Shown here: positions 1 to 10,029 of the stretch, piece after piece
Layout: each line of letters starts with the position of its first letter
Numbering within the stretch: the stretch's first letter is position 1
DNA from: Hyphochytrium catenoides
Lineage: Eukaryota; Sar; Hyphochytriomycetes; Hyphochytriales; Hyphochytriaceae
Assembly (NCBI GenBank): GCA_900088475.1
Contig: FLMG01003710.1
Coordinates: forward strand, 426-64,425
Direction of reading: 5' to 3'
Length of the DNA: 64,000 bases
Program-made: the position numbers and the translations under genes
Notes under the pieces: model-generated
The model's input: only the letters and a program-made list of their open reading frames with translations
What the model was told of the DNA's origin: nothing
Database searches by the model: none

Positions 1-236
1 GTCTTTCTCTCTCTCTCTCTCTCTCTCTCCCCCTCTCTCTCTCTCTCTCCGCCTCTTTGTCCTCTCATACTTTCAGTTACTTTCTCTTTCCTCTATTTGC
101 TCCCGCTCTCCTCTTTTGCCTTTCCTCTGGGTCCCACGCCTTTCCTTTACTCGCTTTTTCTTTCTTAACTCTTTGTCTTCGTTCTTCCTTGCATTCTGCC
201 GTCTGACGCACGCTCGATTTCCCTCGTCCTTTGCAG
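1..236. other. Intron of MYG1, CT-rich
   Basis: This stretch ends in a polypyrimidine run and a CAG acceptor at 234-236, just before the first MYG1 exon in the window, so it reads as an intron. Bases 1-50 are a (CT)n microsatellite. A second CT/TA-rich tract lies at about 607-680 in the next-but-one intron. No coding signal was seen here. Confidence 0.7.
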
Positions 237-2317
237 ACATTATGGGATGCAGGTGCTAAAGGAGCTGGCGGACCCTTCGGTACCAGAGAATGTCGTCAAG
301 ATTATTTATAAAAAGGTTTGGGACTGAATATATTACTCCCCATCCGTCTTATCGCTGCTGCTGCTGCTGCTGCCGCCTGCTGAGGATTCGACCTCGTTCG
401 GTTGCCTTCTATAGTGGAGTCTCCTTTGCACTTCTCAATTAGATCTTTACGCACTCCACCCCACCCTTGGGAACAGATGTATGAGACATTCATGGAGCAC
501 ATCGATGGCATAGATAACGGGGTGGAGGTAGCCGATGGACCTCTGAATTACAAGATCTCTACGAACCTCAGCGCACGGGTAGCATTTCATAATCGGCTTC
601 CTTTCTTCTCTCTCTCTATATATATATATGACTCTCTCTCTGTCTCTTTCTCTCTCTCTTTCTTAGTCTCTCTCTCTTTGTCTGCCGCGCTCTCTATCTG
701 ATACACATATACTTCCCCCGCACACACCGTTTTGGTCTGTCTGCCTCTCTTCTCTTTGTCCTTCTTTCTTCTTTCTCTCTTCTACTGCCTGTCTCTTTGT
801 TTATCAACAGCAATGTCGCTTTAACAGCTTCAGTTGACCTACGCAGTCTCTCTATCGATGCCTCTCTTGTGTTCCTTGGAGCCCTGCCCGACTTCTCATC
901 TGACTTCATCTCTATTTGTCCGTGGAGCAGGTCGGACGCCTCAACCCTAAATGGAACGCAGACAATTCCCCTGAGGCCACAAACGCTATGTTTAGAGAGG
1001 TGAGTGATATCAAAGCGAGATGAGATTGCGCGAATATGTGCGTTGCGAGACCGAGAGAGAGAGCAGCTATGGCCAAAAATAAAGATAGGAAGGGGCCTTG
1101 GTAAACCTGCCACGCACCCCTATCTTGACTCCAGAAAGTATTTGTCTTAACCTCATCTACACCGACCGTCTATGCTGACGCGCATTCACTCGCTATACTT
1201 CCACTTGCGATCTACCCAACTGCTAAATAGGCCATGGAACTGACTGCTAGGGAATTTATTGAGTTCGCAGAGTATTACCTCGAGGGCTGGTGGCCAGCGA
1301 GAGCCATTGTTGAGGAAGCACTCGGCAAGAGGTAAGGAGAGTTATCGACCTCTCAATGAAGCAGACGGTCAAATATCCATCCTGGAGGCGGTCCATGCCC
1401 TATATGTTTGCGTATACCTACAGGACGCGGTTTTCCCTGTGTCTGCTCCTTTTTGTTTACTTCCCGTGCTGCTTACTAATCTAGCTTTGTAGGGAAACCG
1501 TGCATCCCTCTGGTTCCATTGTCCTACTGCACCAATACTGTCCATGGGCCTCTCACCTGTTCTCTCTGGAAGCTGAGCAAGGGATCAAAGGGTTGATCAA
1601 GTACGTACTTTATCAAGACCAGGCAGGCAATTGGTAAGCAGCAGACACTGGCGTCGGTACTAGCTATCTCTTTAGCATCCCTGTATTCTCATGCCCCTGC
1701 CTTTGTGCTGTCCTACTCTGGCTAAGTCGCTTCTTGCGCTCCGATCCCTTGAAGTCCCATTTAAATTACTGCTGTTTACTCTTGACCTCTGCGCGAGTCC
1801 TAGCTAGTCCAAAAGATGACTCTTTTGCTTGCGGGCAACCAAAGGACGCGCCTGTTTGGTACAATAGCACAACTAGCTTCATCTACTGTCGTTCTGACGC
1901 TTTCATGATGTGGCATGCCAGGCGTGTACAGGCGGTATCCTCTGCGGAGGGGTCTTTCGCAACCCGTTTAGCACTACCAGAGCCCTGGCGCGGACTAAGG
2001 GATGAGGCTCTATCAAAGTTTTGCGGCATAGAAAACTGCATCTTTGTCCGTATCCTTTCCCACCGCTGAGAGGATGAACCTTTCTTGAGTTTGCATGCAG
2101 TTTCCCAGTCTTGATTTTCTCTGATCCGGTGCATCAGTTTTTCTTCTGTCTCTCTGCTATGAGTTCTTGGGCTATCAGTCGTCCAGCCAATCCTTGCATA
2201 CTGGTTTGCCCTTGACTTGATGACTTGTCGTTAGACGCTGCAGGTTTTATAGGTGGAAATAAGACCAAGGAGGGAGCAATGCGGATGGCTGTCAAGGCAC
2301 TAGAGTTCAAAGCTTAG
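237..2317 (+). CDS. MYG1: MYG1-family exonuclease, 5' end missing
   Basis: Seven exons are visible: 237-315, 477-578, 931-999, 1231-1331, 1493-1633, 1922-2049 and 2235-2317. All have GT-AG borders and compatible phase, ending at TAG. The translation follows the MYG1 (UPF0160) family in order: a segment reading MYETFMEHIDGIDNG, then NLSARVGRLNPKWN, WWPARAIVEEAL, HQYCPWASHLFSLE, DQAGNWRVQAV, LPEPWRGLRDEALS and a final FVHAAGFIGGNKTKEGAM. Human MYG1 is a DHH-type 3'-5' RNA exonuclease acting in nucleus and mitochondrion. The N-terminal part with the GTHxGxFHxDE and DHH motifs must lie left of the window, so catalytic competence cannot be judged. Convergent with the retinol saturase-like gene. 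Family assignment is very secure. Confidence 0.95.
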
Positions 2318-2876
2318 GTAGTGAGACTTGAAGTGGTTTCCCAGCCGTAGGGATAACTGGGTGTAAGCACGATGTTACTAAGATGTCATTTACATTGTAT
2401 CGCTCGCCCTTCTGCCGTTTGCAGGGTTCTGTCTCTACTTCCTGACACTTGCAGTTACTTCTTAGCATATGTCTTAGCCTAGGTGGAGTCGAATGAGGAT
2501 ATTTTCTTGGCGCAGTTCGACGATTTGCTGATTAGAAGGTCAGTCTAGCAGCTAGGGATGTACCCGACGTTGTTCTATCAACCAGAGATATATGACCAGA
2601 CTCACACACCCACGCTTTGCCGAAAAGTTAGGCGTATGGTAAAGTCGGTGCTCATGAACTGGAATGGCAGATGAGGTTACTGTTTACATAGACTAATAAT
2701 AGCGCTAATAGTACCTTTGCCAGTCATTTCTTTAAACAAGCTCTCAATGGCGGACAGCTAATACTTTACCGAACACACAGACACGACCTCTGTAACTCGT
2801 GTGAGCTCCTCACCATATTGATTGTTCTCTTTTATGCAACATTCTGCAGTCCAAACTGCCTACCACTGGTCATCCT
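2318..2876. other. Intergenic region between convergent genes
   Basis: This is the 3' flank of both MYG1 (+) and the retinol saturase-like gene (-). No exon-like segment, RNA gene or repeat was recognised. It presumably holds the two 3' UTRs and polyadenylation sites. Confidence 0.5.
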
Positions 2877-4754
2877 TTAGAGAAGGTCCCACCAGTGGCG
2901 CAACAGAACCGACTTATCAATAGCAATCGCGGCAAAATAGCCTCCCACTAGGGCTCCTGCGTAACCATTGGTCAGGTTGTCGTGGCCCGTCAGGAAAAGA
3001 CCTGAGATAGGGGTTCTTGGTCCACAGAGGAGAAACTCTTTGAAGCGAGTAGGAGAGTGCTCCATTCCGTAGCTCTCTCCCATGAGTGTACCAAGATAGT
3101 AGTCGTTCGTGACAGGAGTTCCCACGTCGATGTATGCAATCTTGCCCTCTATTTGAGGCGCAACGTGGAGCACCATATCCAGAAGACGAGATCTGTACGT
3201 GCTCTTTATGTCATCGTAGTCCTTCCCACGGTGCTTCACCCTACTTTCCCTGTACTTTTGAAACCATTCGTATTCTGCCATACAGACTGCCAGCGCAACC
3301 TCTTTTCTAGGATGCCTGTCTTTATATGTAGGATCCTTAGCAGATGGAAAGGAGACAAAGGCACCAGGAATGGGAGATGACATATCATTCTCATACGTCC
3401 GGTTGTTTCCTTCATGGTCCCAAGAAGGAAAGACCCAGAAGTTCTGTCGCGGAAGGTGAAGGTTTTGTCCGTCTTCGTTGTTAATCCCAACGAACAAAGA
3501 GCAAAGAGATGTCTTCGGCGTCACTTTCTCTAGCAGTGCTCTCTGGTCTTTAATGAGATGGTGGACCGACTGGGGGAGGAGCTTCTTGTAGGTGTTGACA
3601 GCCCCAGCGCCGCTAATGACGATGTTAGAGTAGATCTTTTTCCCCTTCACAATCACTCCTATGGCTGCTCCAGAGGCCGGATCAACCAAAATCTCAGAAA
3701 CAGGGGCCCTCACTAGCACTTTCCCGCCATTGGCCTGAATCTTCCGTACTATTGGCTTGCAGATCTCTGCCGGCCCACCCACAGGGTAGAAGCCGCCACC
3801 TACGTAATGTCCGACAATGACCGCGTGATGCATGAAGGACATTCGAGAAGGCGTGATGCCTGAGTTTCCATAGAGATAACAAAGAACCCCTAGAAGTTTC
3901 TCGTTGTCCGTCAGCTCACTCAAAATCTCTAATGACGTCTTGTCGATGGTTCTGGCAACCATGGGAAAGAGAGCACGGAACCACCCTTTCATAACCCTTC
4001 CTATAGAGACAGGCAGAAGGCTGAGAGCGAAGTACATCTTCATCTTCTGGTTGACTTCGAGGACAAGAGAGATGTACCTTTCAATGGCCTTTCTCTCTTC
4101 TGGAAATTGTCGGATGAGGTCTTCCTTAAGATGCTCTGCATTCTTATGCATAGGAAACCTCTCCAGCTCTCTCTCGCCCTCTTTGCCTTTTCTCATTACC
4201 GCTGCCACGTCAAAGTAATCGTCCATAGGGGCCCAGCGTACGCAGTCCTCGTCCGAAATTGCCTTCATCATTTTTCCAAGAGAAGAAGAAGGATTGCCAA
4301 TGTCTCCTCCCACATAGTGGATGCCGGTGTCAAATTCATAGCCTCCTCCCTCTTCAAAGGTATGACAATTGCCGCCTACCACGTCATGCTGCTCGAGAAC
4401 CAATACTCGGTGCCCTCGTTGAGAGAGAAGGGACGCAGTGGCAAGGCTTCCGATGCCGGAACCGATAACGATAGCGTCCAGATTATCCGGGACCAACCTC
4501 GTACTGAAGCCTTGCTTCATAATGTTCACATCACTCTCTTCCTCCCCCAATCTCTTCCTCTTTCCATCTATCGCTTCTTCTTTTCTTTTGTTCTTGGAAG
4601 ATAGGACCTTGGAGACCATGACAATGGAGACAGCAAGGGCGACAGCTGCACTGGCACCTGCCACCGCAGTATGCCATGGCTCACTCACATTCCTCAGCCC
4701 CATTATCGTAGAGATGGGCTCATAGGAGCCGCCATCTAGAGAGCTCCCACTCAT
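2877..4754 (-). CDS. Retinol saturase / CRTISO-like FAD-dependent oxidoreductase
   Basis: Uninterrupted 625-residue frame from ATG at 4754 to TAA at 2877-2879, one of the few intronless genes here. A hydrophobic segment at residues about 29-50, followed by a basic stretch (KNKRKEE, GKRKR), suggests a membrane anchor. The FAD-binding Rossmann motif GSGIGS is at residues 98-103, followed by VLEQHDVVGGNCHTF and GIHYVGG, which are typical of all-trans-retinol 13,14-reductase and carotenoid isomerase relatives. The C-terminal signature GLFLTGHDNLTNGYAGALVG completes the fold. Length matches RetSat (about 610). Known members saturate or isomerise polyene substrates in the ER or plastid. Which substrate applies here cannot be told. 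No plastid bipartite leader is obvious, so an ER location is more likely. Confidence 0.92.
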   Translation of the reverse strand: MSGSSLDGGSYEPISTIMGLRNVSEPWHTAVAGASAAVALAVSIVMVSKVLSSKNKRKEEAIDGKRKRLGEEESDVNIMKQGFSTRLVPDNLDAIVIGSGIGSLATASLLSQRGHRVLVLEQHDVVGGNCHTFEEGGGYEFDTGIHYVGGDIGNPSSSLGKMMKAISDEDCVRWAPMDDYFDVAAVMRKGKEGERELERFPMHKNAEHLKEDLIRQFPEERKAIERYISLVLEVNQKMKMYFALSLLPVSIGRVMKGWFRALFPMVARTIDKTSLEILSELTDNEKLLGVLCYLYGNSGITPSRMSFMHHAVIVGHYVGGGFYPVGGPAEICKPIVRKIQANGGKVLVRAPVSEILVDPASGAAIGVIVKGKKIYSNIVISGAGAVNTYKKLLPQSVHHLIKDQRALLEKVTPKTSLCSLFVGINNEDGQNLHLPRQNFWVFPSWDHEGNNRTYENDMSSPIPGAFVSFPSAKDPTYKDRHPRKEVALAVCMAEYEWFQKYRESRVKHRGKDYDDIKSTYRSRLLDMVLHVAPQIEGKIAYIDVGTPVTNDYYLGTLMGESYGMEHSPTRFKEFLLCGPRTPISGLFLTGHDNLTNGYAGALVGGYFAAIAIDKSVLLRHWWDLL

Positions 4755-5603
4755 TCTCCGGACAAGCTCTACCCGCAGACGCAGTTCTTTGTTACTCTTC
4801 TTCGTCCTTAAACCAATCCGCTAACTCATGCCCCAAGGACGCTAACAGTGGGCTCTCTTAAGACGTCAGCCTTCACAGCGCTTTCGCTTCTACCTCATCA
4901 ACATGCGATAGCGATAGCGATATCCCTGCACACGAGCAGACAGGACCAAGTAAACTGGGAGAGTGCAGGCGATCGATGAGCAAAGCTGCATAGAACGCCA
5001 AGAGAAATGGGCCGTGGCGCTGTGGCAACTCCTGTGGAAGGAGACAACGATGTGAAAGAGAAAGAGAAGCGGAACACCGTTGGCGTGGGGACAGGAGACA
5101 GGAGGGAGAGAGAGGAGAGGAGAGAGGAGGTTCGTGGGTCGATGCGTCTTTCCTTCGAAAAGAAGAGAGGAAAGATCTTTGTTGAGGGGATTTCAAATCT
5201 CTCCCAAGATTTTGAAGGAAAGAGGAACTTCTTCAGGTCACTAAGCAAAAGCTTTAACAAGGTGATGAGGCCTATTTCTAGGTAACTTGAGAACAACCTC
5301 GACCCAGTCTTAGGCATTTATTATAAGGTGATACAAAGTGCGGAAAAGGATCGGGTAGGATAATCAAATATATGGCATTGCAGGAATGTTAGAACTTGGT
5401 CCGTAGGCGGCTATTCTGTAGGGCAGATAGAGAAGAGTGGGGTTCCTTTACAAAAGCTTTCCTGTCTCACTCTGTCTTGCTCCTCCAGCTTCCAACGCTT
5501 TCCTCTCTTCTCTCTCCTCTCATCTCACTCTCTCTCTCTCTCCCAGAGGCTTTCCAGATGGAAAGTCAACAGACAGGAGGTGAACTGCTGGCGTGCCCTT
5601 GAG
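4755..5603. other. Divergent intergenic region, GA/CT-rich
   Basis: Upstream region of the retinol saturase-like gene. It contains purine-rich stretches (about 5055-5135) and a CT-rich stretch (about 5500-5545). An open frame at 5007-5285 (+) includes a basic segment ending beside a possible donor at about 5282, but I could not join it to a following exon. It is left unannotated. Confidence 0.4.
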
Positions 5604-5932
5604 ATGTCAACCTCCGCGTCAGCTCACTTCCAGTCAGTCGTCCAACCCCCGGCCGCGCTCATCACTGAAGGCGCCAGCTTGTTCAAAGAGCTCTGTTTTG
5701 ATATCTGACGGCATCGCCATCTTTCTAAGAATCGCTTTCTGCTTGGGCCCTTACTCCTCTCAGTCCTTGACTCTACTCAGTCCAAGGGTGTTATCAAGGT
5801 ACGCAGTAAGAGTTTCTGTTATTGAGGCTCTCTGCATCCATGCTGCGCCTCTATGTAAGCCAGTACCTTTTTTCAATCAAGCGTCATGGGTATTCAAAGG
5901 CGGATAGTCACCCTCACGATAGCCACCACTAA
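5604..5932 (+). CDS. Possible small three-exon gene, unknown
   Basis: Weak candidate. ATG at 5604 opens a 30-codon stretch (MSTSASAHFQSVVQ...). A phase-1 donor at 5695 (GTTTTG, poor consensus), an exon 5764-5798 between CAG and GTACGC, and a last exon 5882-5932 after a T-rich tract and AG give one continuous 58-residue frame ending in TAA. The frame closes through two introns with matching phase, which supports it. The last exon encodes a His/Asp-rich tail (HPHDSHH). No family was recognised. Against it: small size, a weak first donor and no homology. It may also be the 3' end of a longer gene with upstream exons. Confidence 0.25.
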
Positions 5933-6189
5933 GCTTGCTTCATGAGCTTCTATCAAGGCTTGGGCTTTGTGGCGCATTTGTACGGTCAACTTTATAACTT
6001 TATTGGCATTTGAGAGCGAATTAGCCTGCAATAAACTCAGTCTTTGGCCCTCTACGACAGCTCCTTTCTTTAATCTACATAATTCTTCCTGGTTCTAACA
6101 GCTGCATTGAAAAGGGTCATCCTTGTGTAGAGACTTCAAAGCTTTGGGCTTGTTTACCTTCTGTTAATTTTTCCAATAGCCTGTTACCC

Positions 6190-8672
6190 CTAAAAATCTG
6201 AGACCGATGGCGGGGACGGTAGGCCGGACTCCTCCATACTCTTGGTCCTCTGCAGAGGCGCGCCTCCAATCTGGACGATTCTGCCTTCTAGTTGTGGCTT
6301 AAGAATATAGCAGCTATTGGCCTCCGAGTACGTCTGTTTGTGCAGTCTCTTGACTGCCTTTCGCACCATCGGAGGTACCCGTAACCCATCCCACTTGTTT
6401 AGCACCTGCAAGATAAAATAGGGTAAAGGCCTCGTCAGTACAGCGCAGACGCCACATTGTCCCCGACCCACGTGGGTCTAGATCGACCAACTCCACACCA
6501 CTTCCTCGGCTGCCAGAAGAGGAAAGTGTTTCCTCCAAATACAGTTGCCCTTCATCGGACCAAGACTCATTCCACTTCTCTCACCCTTGTCCTTATGTTT
6601 CTATCTCCTGCCTATTGATACCCTACCCTTATCATCAGCATTGATTCGCATATCTCGCTTGCGCGTACCTGAAGCACTGTGAAGCGGTTCTTCATCATCG
6701 TGTTTAGGTTCGGGCACCGCTCATCCTCTAATATCAGACGACAGCGGGTGAAGACCTCGTACCCATCGTGTCCGCCAGCAAGATATTCCTTGGTGGCCAG
6801 CCTATACTCCTTGTCCCATTCTATAGGCTGGCCCTGGACCTTTAAGCTCTCTTTGACCACACGAGAGCCAGGGGGATTGTCTGCCTTGAATGAAAAAGAG
6901 AGGCCAGAGACTAGAGGGAATCTACCCTCCATTCTAGGGAACTTACTGACGCCATTTTCTAGCGCTTCTAGCAGCTGAGAGCCAGTAATCCCCAGCAGCA
7001 CGCAGGGATCTATAAGCGGGAGCAGCTCAAGCAAAAATCTTTGCTTCAGTTTTCCTGGCTTGTAGGTCTTATCAGCTCTTATCGTACCCGAGTTGATGAG
7101 GGCAAGATCGGCAGAGAGACCGTCCCTAAGCGTATCCGTCACAAAGTTCCCAACATTAGTCTCCTTAGCCCTCACCGAAGTAAATCGGGCGTCAAGCTCC
7201 ACCTCAGTCTCTCCTATTACCTCGTCTAACATCCTCTCCATCCCACCCATGAAGGAATGAACCAAATCGGTCATTTCAGGATCGGGAGGAATGTCTCTGG
7301 TTGGCTTGAGGAATTGTACGTTGAACCACGGCCGACGGTAGAAGGAAGACGAACGAGGGTGAGGGGAGACGCTCAACTCTATTCTTCCCAGGAGGCGGAA
7401 GTCCGTCCCACTCTTTACAATCTGCACTCCGTTCAGCTCTTCCGCATGCTCTTCGTGGTCGTGGCCACCTAGAATGAGGTCCACCCATTCCCCTGCTTCA
7501 ACGGCTAGCCTTTGATCGTTGGGGACTCTCATGTGTGTGAGGGCGATGACGACGTCTACGCCCTCTTCCTCTCTCAGCCGTCTTCCAACTCTCCTCGCGG
7601 CCTCTACGAAGTCTTCAACAGCAATCTTATCTGGATCCACAGCGGAAAGGGTCTCCACCCATTCTGCTTCTACAAGCCCCATTACTCCAATTCTGATGCC
7701 ATGGTGCTGCACGAGGCTGAACTCATCACAGTCAGCTAACCGGTTGCCTGGAACAGGTACAAGCAAAATGTGAGGAATGATGTTAGGGAAGGAATGAGAT
7801 CAGCTCTAGCTCGCCTCTAATCATCTGTCAAATGGCTGATCGCAGCCAATCCCTTTCCCGTCCTCCCCACATATCTCTCACGACAGTCTAAAGACGTGAA
7901 GGTCAGCAGTGGTATGGCTCCCACATCTCCTTATAGGCTTCCTCATAGGTCATTTGAATCACCTGTCTCGAGGTCTGTCACATTAGAAATGATCCATGGA
8001 AAGTTGGTCTCCGCCTTCAGCTTCATGAACTGGGGTAGGCCGTAGTCCAAATCATGGTTCCCAATCACTGAGGCAAACACCTCCATTTTATTGATCACGG
8101 GGACCATGTGGCTGAAAAGAATGAGGATAGCGAGAGGCATACAGAGAGTGCAAGGCTTAGGGTACCTTGACAAACGCCACTATCAAGAGAAGGAACCGTT
8201 GACTAGTTCCCTCGGTCAATTTCCCTGTGGTTTCCCTTGTACCATGGTAGCGGTCTATCACTAACTTCTTGACTTACCTTCCCCTAGTAGTAACGGAGAG
8301 GAGTGAGGGATTGAACACATCTCCGGAAAAAAGAACGAGTGCGTCATCCCGCTCTTTCTGCTGCTTCACTAGAGTGACGAAGCGAGGTGCACCCCCAGGA
8401 ATCTCTTCAGAATTATCTGGCTGGATCTCATAGACACTAACGCGAGATGCGTGAGGTAGTGAAGTGTGCCGGCCAGGAGGAGAATGGAGCGAGAGACCAG
8501 TAAAAGCAGCGTAGTAGGAGACAACAAGAAAGGCAATAAGTGGGGCAAGGGCAAGATATCAGTAAGGATAGAGGATGAACAGCCGCCAGCAAAGAGGCCA
8601 TCAAGTGACTCACTCGTTGAAATGCAGGATAACAGTTGACTTGGGCTGTTCGCCCTCATTGTGGCTCATCAT
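6190..8672 (-). CDS. 5'-nucleotidase/UshA-family metallophosphoesterase
   Basis: Five exons: 8672-8614, 8436-8278, 8111-7963, 7747-6669 and 6405-6190. They give 553 residues, all in phase. The calcineurin-type metal motifs appear in order: ILHFNDVYE near the N-terminus, VLFSGDVFNPS, VIGNHDLDYG, VIALTHM and LGGHDHEE. The second half is a 5'-nucleotidase C-terminal domain (ETNVGNFVTDTLRDGL, ALINSGTIRAD, YLAGGHDGYEVF). These enzymes hydrolyse 5'-nucleotides, UDP-sugars or cyclic nucleotides with a dinuclear metal centre. No signal peptide is seen after the chosen ATG (residues 1-10 are polar), which suggests a cytosolic enzyme unlike bacterial UshA or CD73. The C-terminal about 70 residues are family-atypical. 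The precise substrate is not predictable. Confidence 0.93.
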
Positions 8673-10029
8673 CCCCTTGCCGAGCGACAAAAGCGGGACT
8701 TCCTATCGAGGAGAAGTTACACAGGTGCAAGGAAGAAGCGCAACAGCTAGTAAGGTTATCAGCAATAACAGTCATAGAACGAGTAGAAAGGATGGCACAC
8801 CTTGCGAGAGATAAGCCACGGCGTTAGAGAACGCTAGCAGTACGTAGCCTCCTGATGACCTTCAAGAAAGAGGAGCTCTGCGTTCAGGTACAGTTCCCGT
8901 CAAAACCCTACTGCCAGTAAGAATGGAAGGCCAAACCCTACTGCCAGTGAGAATGGGTGGTCTGCTACGCCAGGAAAGTGAATGGCGGAAGGAGTGACTA
9001 TCGCCTGGGTAAATCTCTGCGACGAGGCTTGAGATGCAGACGGAGACTGACAAGGGAGCAGCAGTCAACAGTGACATGCATGATGATCCCAAGAATGTTA
9101 TCCTTGAAGATCTCGCGACTCATCACAATAGATTCTCATCCCGCTAGATGTCGGAGGGGATATCTGTGTATCTCATTGCTAATGTTCCAAGAAAACAAGT
9201 TTTGTCCAGCCTGCATGAGTGTACATGAGACATGCTTGAAAAAGTAGAAGTGGTCGATGCTGACTTCAGAGCAACAGGAAGCATGAAGCAAAGCGCCCAG
9301 GCGTCCACGGGTTATGGAGATCTAAGCTGTGCAGAGGTGACATCAAGCCCGTCAACGCATGGGTGCCAGGGTTTGTTTGGTTGAGAAGTGCATCACAAGG
9401 GAGGGTCTATCCAAGATGATCCTTAGTGAACTGAAGAGGGAGAGAGACACAAGCCAGATAAAGAAGACACGGAGATGATGCTGGGAGTTGGGATGACCTG
9501 GACAATGGGAGGTAGTGTTAGGCAAGAGAGTGGCTAGGTTGCTCAAGGATGTGCGAAGACCCAGTGGCCAAGGAAGACAACAACCTTGCTGTATGGAAGA
9601 CGAGTTAGAACAGACCACGGAGCCTGCTTCAACTACTGGGGAAGGGCATGGGCCCTGTCACCTAGCCGACAACGAGACAGAAAGAGCTCCAACAGTGTTG
9701 GAGCCATGACATAGAGACCAATTGTAAGCGAGAGCGCCACGGTTCTGGGAAATCATCATGTTTTATAGAAACTATCATCACAAGAAATTTCCCTGGCCGC
9801 AATGGTGCCTCGCAGAGACCGCATAGACCGAGAACGTAGCAAGAATACGTACTGATAGAGCTTGGCTCCTGCAAGACACCCATTCCTCTCCTACATTGTA
9901 GCGTTGACACCCTAGACCACTCTGCTTTTCTCTTTAACTTTCACTCTTTACCTCTTGTAGGCGAACAGTGCGGAAGACTTGTGTCCTCTCTATCGACTGC
10001 TAGCCTACTGGCCTTCCCTTGTCATCTAC
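8673..10029. other. Intergenic region, no gene recognised
   Basis: Separates the start of the phosphoesterase gene from the 3' end of the kinesin gene. Short open frames occur on both strands but lack splice-consistent extension or recognisable motifs. One small direct repeat lies at 8903-8956. Confidence 0.45.
8903..8956. repeat. Two-copy direct repeat
   Basis: Two near-identical copies of about 24 bases (aaaccctactgccagtRaga followed by atgg) start at about 8903 and 8933, period about 30. One base differs (taag/tgag). Function unknown. Confidence 0.7.

Noticed and set aside
4107-4604. 165-codon plus-strand frame
   Set aside because: Antisense to the retinol saturase-like gene, with no motif.
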